Below are positions 21,996 through 32,400 of a DNA stretch of 64,000 nucleotides, in pieces. The notes under the pieces are model-generated. The model searched no databases and was not told where the DNA came from. It saw nothing but the letters and a program-made list of their open reading frames with translations. The stretch covers positions 220,026 to 284,025 of the forward strand of contig NW_005434667.1 in assembly GCF_000315625.1 (NCBI RefSeq), given 5' to 3'. The position numbers and the translations under genes were made by a program. The stretch comes from Guillardia theta CCMP2712. Taxonomy: Eukaryota; Cryptophyceae; Pyrenomonadales; Geminigeraceae. The number at the start of each line of letters is the position of its first letter. The first letter of the stretch is position 1.

Positions 21996-24283
21996 TTCTT
22001 CAAAGAACTATTTGAATGTTTGCAGAGAGATCGAAAGCCTGAGGGTCGCGTTGCTCTAGAGGGAGAGAGTTGGCCCAGCTTTTTCTCCCACACCAAAAAA
22101 AAGGAAACAAGCCTTTCCTTTTGTGAAACCAGTTTTCTTAATGAAGAACTGCCACGTCCTGCCTTTCTTCGTTCCTTCTACCAATTATCCTCGCATGTTC
22201 TGTTCCTCTCCCTCATCCACCTCCTCCAAGGCTCTTCCCTTGCCCTTGCCCTTGCCTGTTCGTATTGCTGTTCCTGCTGCTGTCCCTGCTCCTCGCTCTC
22301 CTCTCCTTGTTCTAGTCTCCTCTCATTCTCCGGCTCCTCCTTCTTCTCTCGTCTCCTCTACTTTCCCCTCTGCCCTATCCTCCTTCCCGTCTCCTTTCCA
22401 TGCCATCCCAGGACAAGACCGAACCAATCGACCGGGTCCTCCCGACACTACAGTAAAAGAATGACTTTTAAAACTCGGGTGCCCGACTACCCCCCATCTG
22501 TCCTTGTTCATATAGGGTGGGGTAAAGCCAGACGTAGGTCCCTTCCGTGAACGGGTGGGGGGTCATGTGTAGGTGTGTATGAGCGTCAGGCTATCTACAC
22601 CGGGTACTCGAGACTGAAAGTAAGAGTCAGATGAGGGGGTGATCAGCTGGCATTTCTTGACAGATGGGGTAGGGTGGAGCAACACCTGAAAACCTAGGGT
22701 CCGCACCGTCTGTCAGCCCACGTACTACTATTATGGGGTCCCAGTCGGGGAAGGGGGTACTATCACACGGAATAAGGGGTCCAAATTTTAAAAGTGCAAA
22801 AAACTCTGAGAACCCCACCCCTGCCACACGGACCCCCCCTATAGCCTGAGGTGACTACGGACCCCTGTCAATATAGTGAGATCGGACCCCCCTATCGAGC
22901 ACTTCGGGCCGCAATAGTACTTAATGAGTAAAGTTAGTGCTGATCACCGATTCCCGAGTCCGAGCCCGAGTCCGAGACCCCGACTCGTGCCGCGGCGCAG
23001 TGCCCGCCGGGCTGTCAGGTCACAAGTTCACGGCGGTAGCACTGCGTGGGCCGGGGCCCTCAGGGCCCGGCGGGGGCCCGGGCCTGAGTGCGGCCGCGCC
23101 GCCAGGCACAGTGACGGTCCAGTGCCGCTTCTCAGTACACGACGGCCGGGAGTCGAGTCCCGGCGATCGGACGGTGAGTTTCCAAAGTCGGCGTCGGTTA
23201 CAGTGAGCCTCGTTTACATGCCCTTGCTCACGGAGGCGCGGCCGCTGATGATCACTGGTGATCACATCACTCAGCGGCTCCACTGTGATTGATGCCATCA
23301 GTGCCATGATGATCACAGATGATCACTCCGACACTGATAATCACATTTTCTTACTGGCCGCGCCCGCCGGTAGTACCGTCGGCCGGGCGCCGCAAGTACC
23401 TGATTAATGCACACGAAACGTCGGACAATTGAGGACTCCGATCGGACGGCCTGAGCTCCCGCCCGGTCCGATCACGCGGTGGCACGGTGTGTGTGAAACC
23501 CCGCCGGCGCCGGCCCCGGCCGGCTCCGGTCACGGTCACGGTGCCACGGTGACCGGCGGTCCGGGCCTGACTCGGACTCCCGGATTGAGGCGACTCCGGC
23601 GTCAACTCGGCCGCCAGCAGCCGCCAGGGCTCGGAGCCTCCGGCCCCGGAGAATGAGCAGAGAATGAGGGGGATGCTGCGGGGTGCGAGGGAGATGAATG
23701 GAGGCTGGTTTACAGGGGGTGGGTCTGGTTGGAAGTGGTGGCCGTTCAGGTATGATGGAGGGTAGACGGGTGGGTGGTCGTGCGAAGTGGCGTGGGTCCT
23801 GGGGGTTCGGGGGGCTGCCGGCCCTGGCCGGGGGTCCCATGGCGTCTCATGGGGGGTCCTGGCGGGGGTCATCGGGGGTCCAGTCAGGGGTGGCTGCGCG
23901 GGGCTGCGGGGCGTTAGCGATGACGCACAACAAACAGATGGCGGGGAGACGGAAAGGGAGGAGGGAGGAGGAGGAAGCGTCATAACCTCCTGATACCCTC
24001 CCTCCTCCCTCCTCCCTCCTCCCTTCCTCCCCCTCCTGTTTCTCCTCCTTTCGGGCTTCCCTCTTGTACTCCTTGGCAGCCTGCCTTCTTCCACGGTACC
24101 TGTTTTGTTTCGGCTTTCCCCATCCCTTCCCCCCTTCGCTCGTCGGGTCGCGATCCTCATCAGGCTCATCACTGTCCTTGTTGGTTATTCGTCACTCATT
24201 TTGCTTTCATCTGTTCTCGTCATTGACTCCATCCTCTCGTGCGCTCGGACTCGTAGAAGGTTGGCATGGCGTGAACTGCGAGG
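21996..24283. other. Gene-poor region with GC-rich island
   Basis: No supportable gene in about 2.3 kb. 22150-22400 is CT-rich low complexity. 22470-22920 has repeated GGGGT/ACCCC words, including two copies of GGACCCCCCTAT (near 22832 and 22886). 22940-23660 is a GC-rich island listed separately. 23660-23950 is G-rich with GGGGT and GGGGGTC words. 23990-24240 is CT-rich and probably the 5' region of the RING gene. The arrangement mirrors the region near 13 kb. Confidence 0.5.
22940..23660. other. Second very GC-rich island with paired TGATCA palindromes
   Basis: High G+C, CpG-rich sequence resembling the island at 13150-13640, without a coding signature. An AT-richer centre (23240-23345) holds four TGATCA palindromes at 23249, 23259, 23310 and 23320: two pairs, each spaced by exactly 10 bases and the pairs 61 bases apart. 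Function is unknown; possible readings are a protein-binding array or an internal part of a repeat element. Confidence 0.5.
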
Positions 24284-25882
24284 ATGTCGGAAGTTTCCTT
24301 CCAACGACTCCTGCATGCCGTACAGGCTGTGAACAACATACATCTACAATCTTTGAACAATGATACAAGCTCTAGTTCTGCTGCTGTCTCCGTCTCATCC
24401 TTAGATCTCTGCTCGTTGGCAAGCCCGGACCCCGCAGCCTCCCAGGCCCTCCCTGTGGCTTCACATGTGCATGACAAGTCTCTTGACTGCTCCCCCTTGG
24501 ACACAAGCGGAGGTCTCACTGGGTCACAAGGGTTGTTGGATGCTCAGAAGCTTGTGGAGGAATCCAAGGCTTTGCTTGTGCCTGGCGCCTTGCTTCGAGG
24601 AGATATCAACATTCCTGGGATGAGCTCCGCCGCTGCTGCGAACGGGCTCACGGAAGACGGATCGCGGGCACCCTACGAGCTCGAGGTTGTCAAGATTGAG
24701 ATAGACGAACTGGGACACCAAGTGCTCGTCGGACGCCATGCCGCGTATGGAGATGAGCAGCTGTGTGAGCTCAGCGTGCAACAGGAGGGCGACCAAGTGC
24801 GACTGGAGTATGCGGATGCTGAGACGCTGTGCTCGGGGACGTTCGACTTCAGTAACCGGAAGATTGTCGGGACCGTCCGTCAGCTGCTGCAGGGAATGGA
24901 CAACTTCTTTGTCACTAGCGAAGAGATCAGCCACACCTTCTGCCTCCATTTCCCCTCCGACACCCCCCAGTCCGCCAAGCTGCGAGTAGACATGAAGCGA
25001 GCCCGACAGGAGAGGATGAAAGCTCTCACGGGTTTTGTAGAGCAGTGGAAGGGAACCATCCCCTCTCGCTACAAGGACGAAATGCACCAGATGGGCCTGG
25101 TCGCCGAGGAATTTCTGACCGATGCTGTTGACTACGCAGAGGAAATTTGTGCTATGATGCGAAGGCAAGCCGCCATCCTTCAGAGACTGACTTTTGACAG
25201 CAAGAAGGAGCGAAGGAAGACTCTTGAAAGCCTTGCGGAGAAAGGTATCGCCCTGGCAGTGGCACATCGATCAGCAGATTCAGCATTCCTAGCTGTCCGA
25301 GCAGTATACGAGCTAAGCACAGCCTTGCCAGACTCCCAAATTTCGATGAATGTGCTTTGGAGCCAAATGATCAAGGTTCAGCACCGTCTGGAGTTCTCGT
25401 TCGCTCGTCTAGAGCAAGTAAGTCTTCTTCTTTGCGCTCTCATAGAGACATCTATCTTGCTAATTGGTTTGAATCTCACACTGACTGATCTTACTCTCAG
25501 GCTCTCACCAACGCGTCGATCCGAGTTACCAGGGAGACCGTTCAAACGATCTGCAAGAAGAACGTCGAGCATGCACCGGGCGAAGAAGCGTGCTGTATGA
25601 TCTGCTTGGTCGAACTTGATGACAGAAGCACGGTAGCCTTTCCCAGACTTGCAATTCTCTATCTGACCCAAGTGACAGGACTTCCAGCTTCCTTGTAATC
25701 ATGTGTTCCACGAAGAATGTCTCCTCAAGTGGCTTCATACACACAACACGTGCCCCAACTGCCGATGTGTACTGGAGAATGAAGAGGACGTCGATGTCAA
25801 ATCCGTACAAGAGGTGTCGAGCGCCGAAAGCGTGGACGAGAGCAACCTCGACCAAGACACATTGTCATGCGCAATGAAGTGA
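24284..25882 (+). CDS. RING-H2 protein, probable E3 ubiquitin ligase (multi-exon)
   Basis: Predicted ubiquitin-protein ligase. The first exon runs from ATG 24284 to about 25417: a Ser-rich N-terminus with little structure, then a mixed alpha/beta region ([20 protein letters not shown] onward) and a helical region to [12 protein letters not shown]. An intron (about 25418-25500) leads to [18 protein letters not shown] and the start of the [15 protein letters not shown] (about 25590-25620). A second intron (about 25632-25679) precedes [16 protein letters not shown] and NTCPNCRC. The spaced C-x2-C...C-x-H-x2-H-x2-C...C-x2-C set is complete for RING-H2. A short acidic tail ends at TGA 25880-25882. 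There is no membrane segment, so it is probably cytosolic or nuclear; substrates are unknown. Confidence 0.85.
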
Positions 25883-26375
25883 AGTAGGGAAGGCGAAGTT
25901 CGGTCGGGGCTGTCTGTATCTTGAATTCGACATCTTCGTTCTCAGATATTTTATAAAATACCTTGAACTACCTGCCACGTCAGCATCCTTTATCGAAACC
26001 CAGCTCGCCGTGCGCCTGCCCATGTGTCAAACATGGAGGAAACTTCCCTTTAGTAGCTGCTCACCACGTGACCTGTGCACCTTGAACTTTTCCTGGCAAG
26101 GAAGCAAGGAGGGTCATATCGTGGTAAAGAAGGTCTAAAGGTTACAATCACCTTGACTTTTGACTTCTTGGCCTTCTTTGCCACTTTTTTGTCCTTCATG
26201 ACGTTCAGACAGCAACAACAAATGTGCATCACAAGAGTACCATCATTTTATCTTGTTCTATCTTCTTTTGTAGCTGCAGATTTGACCGATAAAATGATTC
26301 TCTTTCCAGGAAATCGCCGCTCCTGAAAAGAAGTCACTGAAGAATAATGAAAACAAGACTGCTGGGATTCGTCGC

Positions 26376-28548
26376 TCACTTGCTTGTCTCATCACTTCTT
26401 GACAGTAGAGATTCCTGCATAGAGTCTTCCAAGACATTTGAGCTTGGCTCTGGTTCTTCCTTAGTTCGATCTGCAAGATAATTGAGAGAATCAGGTTTTG
26501 TACTCTTGAGTGAACTCTTCACCTGCGCGCGGTTCTTCATCATTCGGTTTGTTGTCAGCTATCTCCCTCCACAATCTCCATATCCTTGAAATTTCCTTCT
26601 TCTTCCTCAGACTTCGTGCCAAATCAAGCACCTTGGAGCGTTCATCAGAGCATGAACAAGGCGAATGAACAACAAACCTCTTCTTTTGACATTCCCACGA
26701 GGAGCTCACGTACCCTATCATCCTCACGAATTTCATCCAGCCTTGTTTGCTCATCGAGGTATTTGCCCGAGACGCTCGATTGCAAAGATTCACTATCTGA
26801 GACATCTGATTTGGATTCTGAGACGTCGGATGCGGCCTCTTCCGAATCGGATTTTCCACGAGAAGAGTATGTCTTGCTTATACGACTTTCTTTCACCTGA
26901 GGACTTCATATCAAGCACTGCCTTATCCTCAGGCATTTCGTACATCTTCGTGCAAGCCATTGCCGCTTACAGGAAGTCGTTGCAGTGTTACAGTGTAACC
27001 ACGCTTCGTAGTGCCCCTCTGGAGGTAAAGCTTTACTTTTGATCCCACTGGACCGCAAATAAGTCTCCCAATCTGACACGAATCAAAAAAGCAAGCGATT
27101 GGAAAAAGTTCAAACTTACTTCTTCAAGATCTTGGTTTGAGCAGTCAACACCGTTCACCTCCTTCAGGATATCGTTGACTTTGATCTTCCCACTATTGTA
27201 TGCTGCACCGCCAGGTGCAAGCATCTTCACCCGGGCGCCAACGGAGGATTCTTCCAACAGAATACCAACACCAACAGCCTGCTGATGGTAATTTGAAGAT
27301 TTCCCAGCACTTTTTGGTACGCCTGCACTCTTTTCTTTCACTTTTTCGAATTGATTTGCACGAAATGGCAATTTCTCCCTGTCATCACCTTCAGAATCTG
27401 ATTGCATCTCAGGTCCTATGTGAGAATCCACAGATGATCTAATTTGATCCATTCCAGATGATCGAAAGGAGACTTGGCGATAAGATACGTCCTGCACCGA
27501 AAAGTGTTCCGTCACTTGGAATACACAATACTCCGGGTAACAAACCCTTACCTCAGCAGATCGTGTTCTTGCAACTTTGTCTTTTCTCGTTGGACGTTCG
27601 CTCGGTGCATAGAAGTCCCCAGGTGATATGGGCGTTGTTACCGATCGGTGTCTACGAATTGTTTAGGCATCATGAACCTATGCTCAGTTAAGTTTACATG
27701 TGACGTCGGTTCGTTCCTCCGGCTACATCCCTCCTGCTGTCGCTCCTGCTGTCCCTGCCGCCTCCTGCGCTCCCTCCCCCCCCCTCCTCCTCGCTATCGC
27801 TGTCGCGTGATGATGACATACTCTCTGCACTTTGGGATGGCTTTCCAGGCGTGTGCATGCCCTTCGGAGCCCCAAGCCTTGCGTATCTCGCCTCCCGTGC
27901 AGTGCTGCTGCTGTCGCTGTCGCTGCCGCCTCCTGCGCTCCCTCCTCCCCCCTCCTCCTCGCTATCGCTGTCGCGTGATGATGACATACTCTCTGCACTT
28001 TGGGATGGCTTTCCAGGCGTGTGCATGCCCTTCGGAGCCCCAAGCCTTGCGTATCTCGCCTCCCGTGCAGTGCTGCTGCTGTCGCTGTCCCTGCCGCCTC
28101 CTGCGCTCCCTCCTCCCCCCTCCTCCTCGCTATCGCTGTCGCGTGATGATGACATACTCTCTGCACTTTGGGATGGCTTTCCAGGCGTGTGCATGCCCTT
28201 CGGAGCCCCAAGCCGTGCGTATTTTTCAGCCATGGAAAGTTCTTTCTCATCATGTCGACGTTTGGAGATGAGTTTGACCCTTTTCCCTGAAGAACTCTTG
28301 AGCTGTTGGTGTACGTCACGCCTTGCCTGATCGTCAGACTTGTTCGAGCTCTTTTTCTTCTTGATTTTCGTGGTTCGCAACGATGTTCCAGCTTTCCCAC
28401 CACGGAGAGTCAAAGATGCTCTGATCATGCGAAACAGCATGGATGGCGGGGTTTGACAGGCGCATAATTCTTGGTTTCTGTTTACCATGCACGAGTGCTG
28501 AGAGGCACTTGCTATGATAATGAAGAGCAGCACAGTCCATTTCCGCAT
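26376..28548 (-). CDS. Signal-peptide PDZ protein with tandem repeats (multi-exon)
   Basis: Unknown family. ATG 28546-28548 opens MRKWTVLLFIIIASASQHSC, a probable signal peptide, then an LTLRGGKAG motif at residues 46-54 and a Lys-rich stretch. Three Ser/Asp/Glu/Gly-rich repeats of 56 residues follow, each starting YARLGAPKGMHTPGKP. An intron (AT|GTAAAC near 27696 to TAG near 27663) keeps phase into HRSVTTPISPGDFYAPSERP; another ends the exon before DVSYRQVSFRSSGMDQ. A PDZ domain is at about 27260-26990: GVGILLEE, MLAPGGAAYNSGKI, then across an intron IGRLICGPVGSKVKLYLQ. The C-terminal exons are basic then acidic, ending about 26376. Exon linkage between the repeat and PDZ parts is inferred from phase and splice consensus only; they could be two genes, with the boundary near 27690. 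Confidence 0.65.
27747..28220 (-). repeat. 168-bp coding tandem repeat, about 2.8 copies
   Basis: Nearly identical 168-base units; the marker GATGATGACATA recurs at 27809, 27977 and 28145. Each unit encodes 56 residues with a Gly/Ser/Glu-rich acidic block. Copies differ by only a few bases (for example an Arg/Ser change), so the array is young or homogenised by gene conversion, and copy number is likely to vary between strains. Confidence 0.9.
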
Positions 28549-29445
28549 GAAACTCTTTGAAATTCTCTTTCTCTACCTTTTCAAGTCAACAGATCGTCAT
28601 GGCCGCCCATGTAGAAAAGCTGAGGATGGCGAATATTTCAACCTGTGGGGGATGAGGAAGTCAGACAATGATGATAGTGTAACTGCCGCGTTATGATCAG
28701 CAGCTATTCCTTCTAGGACACAAACTCCTTTCACATTGCCTTGCTTACATTGCCATGCCTCAGGTCGCCACTGTCTAGACACCCAGAGGATCATCACCTG
28801 CTTGGCTCCTCTTCCTCTCTCCTGCAACATCATCGCCATCGTCTCACTCTGCTGTCGTCTCACACGCACGTCCTCGCCGCCTTCCCCTCACTCCCCTCCC
28901 CCCCCTCCCTTGGCCCCGCTCTTTTCGCGCCATTTCCGCCCGGGCCCGCCGGCCCGGGCCCGGGCCTCTCCCACCGCGGCACTGGCATTCAGCTGTTCGG
29001 ACTTATTTGACTATAAGACCTTTCATTTGACTACAAACCAACCTGGCCATTCGAGTCAAACGTTGTCAATAGGCTTTCACTTTCAGGGCGATTCTTCTTT
29101 ATTTGAAATGTCTCGATCTAATTTGATATTTTAGTCTTAGACGGGCGCAGCCTTTTCCAAATTTATATTCCATTTATTGTTTTCCCCAAGGAACCAAGCT
29201 GCTGATCGTCGCTCCAACCTCTTTCAGTCTTCTTGGTCCTCGTCTTCTTCTTCTCTTCATCCTTACTCTCTCTTCCTGTCTCTCACAGGCTCTCACTCTT
29301 TCCCGCTCCAGCTATACCTGGGACGCGATCTCTCTAATTTTTTCCGATCTCGAACACTCTTATGTCCTTGCTGCGTCAACTGGTATTTTCAGCTTTCAAC
29401 ATTTTCGTTCTATAGACTCAGATTCTTGAAATCCAATTTTCTTTC
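28549..29445. other. Divergent spacer
   Basis: Lies between the starts of the minus-strand PDZ protein and the plus-strand giant protein. No gene is supportable. It contains a short, palindromic GC-rich patch near 28935-28970 built from CCCGGGCC words, otherwise CT-rich and then AT-rich sequence from 29000 that probably includes the promoter and 5' UTR of the giant gene. Confidence 0.5.
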
Positions 29446-32400
29446 ATGTCCAAGATGTTGAGGTTATCCCAATCCATCTTACCCCTACTTGTTATCCTCA
29501 AGCTTGATTATGTTGGATCGACGTCGTACTGGACCTCCAAGGACGTTTCTTCTGGTCCTGCCGAAGGAGGAGACTTAATAAGAGTACAGGGATCAGGGTT
29601 TGCTCTCATCCCTGAGCGAGAGATTTATTGTCGCTTCACTATCTCAAATGTACAGGAGCAGTCGCTTGCAGATTTCGTTGACAACTCAACTGTTGTTTGT
29701 AAAACACCTCTTTGGCAGCATGCTGCCGCAAATGCCTCTTTCTCCCTCTTTTCTCAATCAAATTATCCTATTCTTTACACGGGCATTGGTCATGATTGGT
29801 TTTTGTACTTTGCAAATCTTCAAGGTTTGTCTCAGGTCAGTTCGGGTCCAGCAAGTGGCGGTTACAACCTTACGGTTTATGGATTCGGCCTCGATGTGAA
29901 TGATGCTGGGAATTATCATTGCTTGTTTGAAGCTGGTGGAAGTCAAATGTCCACTTCTGTCGTAATTTCAAACAGCTCAACGGCGTTCTGCGTAGCGCCA
30001 GCATGGGGTTTGGATCACTATGGTACAAAAGCCGTCGGAGAATCGCCCATGAACTTAGTTTCAGCGGTGAACGTTTCTGTGATACATCTTAACACAAGTC
30101 TGCCGTGCGGGAGATCTCCTTGTCACTTATCATTCTCCTTCTACTCTCTATGGAAAGGATTAACGATCCCTGGCATCAACACAGCGTTGGTAGCTTCACT
30201 TGTTGGTGGCCAAGAAATCATAGTTGAGGGTTGGGGGTTCTCAAAGACTGCGAGGTACAGGTGTGAGTTCGTTGATGGGTCAGAAAGGCAATGCTCGGCT
30301 GCGGTGTTCGCTACCTCCCCGAAGGACGTAAGGTGTCTAACACCCTCCTGGACGCATGGAGACTTCTCTGCACATGTTTTCCTTAGGACTGTGAATGAGT
30401 CATATCCAGATGATTGTCAGCCGGGGAATATTTCTTTCCTGCTGTCAGTGTAAAACTGCAGATCATAGCGGGTGTCACGAACATCAGTGCAATTTCATCG
30501 CCTGCTTCGGGGGGAAAAGAAATCTTGATTCGGGGTGTAGGTTTCAATGCAAACTCGACGTACACCTGTAATTTTGAAGACTTCATCGTGAATGCAAGCT
30601 TTGTCGATGAAATGCTGCTGCGTTGCATATCTCCACCCTGGTACAGAGAGTCGCGCTCCCTCACTCTCAATGTCTTCACAGAGAGCGGCAACGCCTTGCT
30701 GGGCTGTAGCAACTGCTTGTTCACTTTCTACGAGACAGTAGCAGATGTTATCAGTATGAGTAACCGCTCAGAGGGGCCTGCAACTGGAGGTGGAAACCTG
30801 ACTGTAAACGGTTATGGGTTCCACTTGCACGATCGCCAGTATACTTGTGTCTTTTCTTCGGATCTGTGGGAGGATTCTTTGAATTCACAAGCAAATGTCA
30901 TCTCTCACATGCAATTGTCATGTTCGTTGCCCTCCTTGTATGGAAAGTATTCTGCTGGAATTGTGCGAATCTCTCTTCAAAGTAGCAATGGAACTGTTGC
31001 CTTTCAACCTGGCATTCATGTCCCATCAGAATATATCTCTTTATGTATCGTGGATTCCTGTACCTTTCGTTATTTAGCTTTGTGGCATTCTCTGGAACCA
31101 AGGCAGCTCTGCGCAACCGGAAATGAACTGATTTCCATTCACGGGTTGGGTTTCGTCTCAAATAATATAACTTACATGATTCAATCACAAAACGCTTCAC
31201 AATTAACATCGGAAAACTGTAATGTTGTAAATGCTACTCTACTTCTCTGTAAAATTCCTGCACTTGCTAGTACATACAGCAACTTATCGTTGCAGGTATT
31301 TCAAGGCTCAGAAAGTCTTGATGGCTCATTTTTGGACAAAATTGATGTGATTCCTTGCTGGTATTCTTTTAATGTTTCACATGGACCATCTATAGGAGGG
31401 GTTTCAATTGAAATTCTTGGGGCAGGCTTCATGGACCTTTATGATCTTTCTGGAAAGATGTTTTCTACCACAACGGAGGTCAATATGACAATATATGTTC
31501 TAAATCCCTTTCGATTGTTCTTCATCACTCCAAGTTGGCCTGGCGTTGAAGAAAATGCTGTAGTGAACATTAGGAATTCACTGTTGGACGAGATTCAATA
31601 TGATGGCCCTCTCGGACAAGACGTTTTTCAATTTCAACGCTGTTGGTTGACAGTCCAACCAAGTTCTGTTCCGGCTTCAGGTGGCACCACAATTACTCTC
31701 GCAACATTTGCTATGAATCCTTTTGTTAATCTGTCTTGTTCCTTTGCTGTGAACTCAACTCGAATGTATTCTGTGGCACGCCGAATTTCCTCTGATTCAG
31801 TCGAGTGTGAGGTCCCTGAATGGGGAGCAAAATACACAGCTTCTGAGGTGGTGCTGACCTTGTTAGATTCATCGAATACGACTATTCTGTTTTCTGAGGT
31901 CCTGGACTCGTCTTCGTCGAAAGCGTTGAACATTTATCAGATTTTCAATGGATCTCAGACAGCCCCAAAATCTTTTCACGTGACAGGTGAGGAGACCATT
32001 CGAGTGTATGGTTATGGGTTCGGAAAGGGAGATCGGTATATTTGTAGGTTCATATTGCAGTCAATGTTTGAGGTCTGGTCGGAAGAAAGCCTTGCACTTA
32101 GCACGACCGAGCTTGTTTTCAAGACAAAGTTTTGGAATCATTCTGCAGTCACGAATGCGTTGATTCAGGTCTTTTGTCAATCATGCGGCAGCAGTGCACC
32201 TCAACCGATAGCTGATTCTAACCAACAAGTTATCGCGTTTCATGAAATCGTGACCAGCATCTCGCCTACCAAAGGTTCAGCTCGGGGAAGTGAGGTGATA
32301 ACTGTCCACGGCAGCGGATTTTCAATGGAGTTTTCGTATGTTTGCAAGTTCGGATCACTTTCGGTGAAGGCGACTGTCATGAGCTTAAATGAGCTGATAT

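Noticed and set aside
23247-23340. C/D-box snoRNA reading (TGATGA and CTGA boxes)
   Set aside because: Box distance of about 22 bases is too short, and no terminal stem was found; the TGATCA palindromes explain the TGATGA words.
23351-24172. 273-residue minus-strand frame over the second GC island
   Set aside because: Pro/Arg/Ser-rich artefact spanning island and G-rich strip; no domain and no splice logic.
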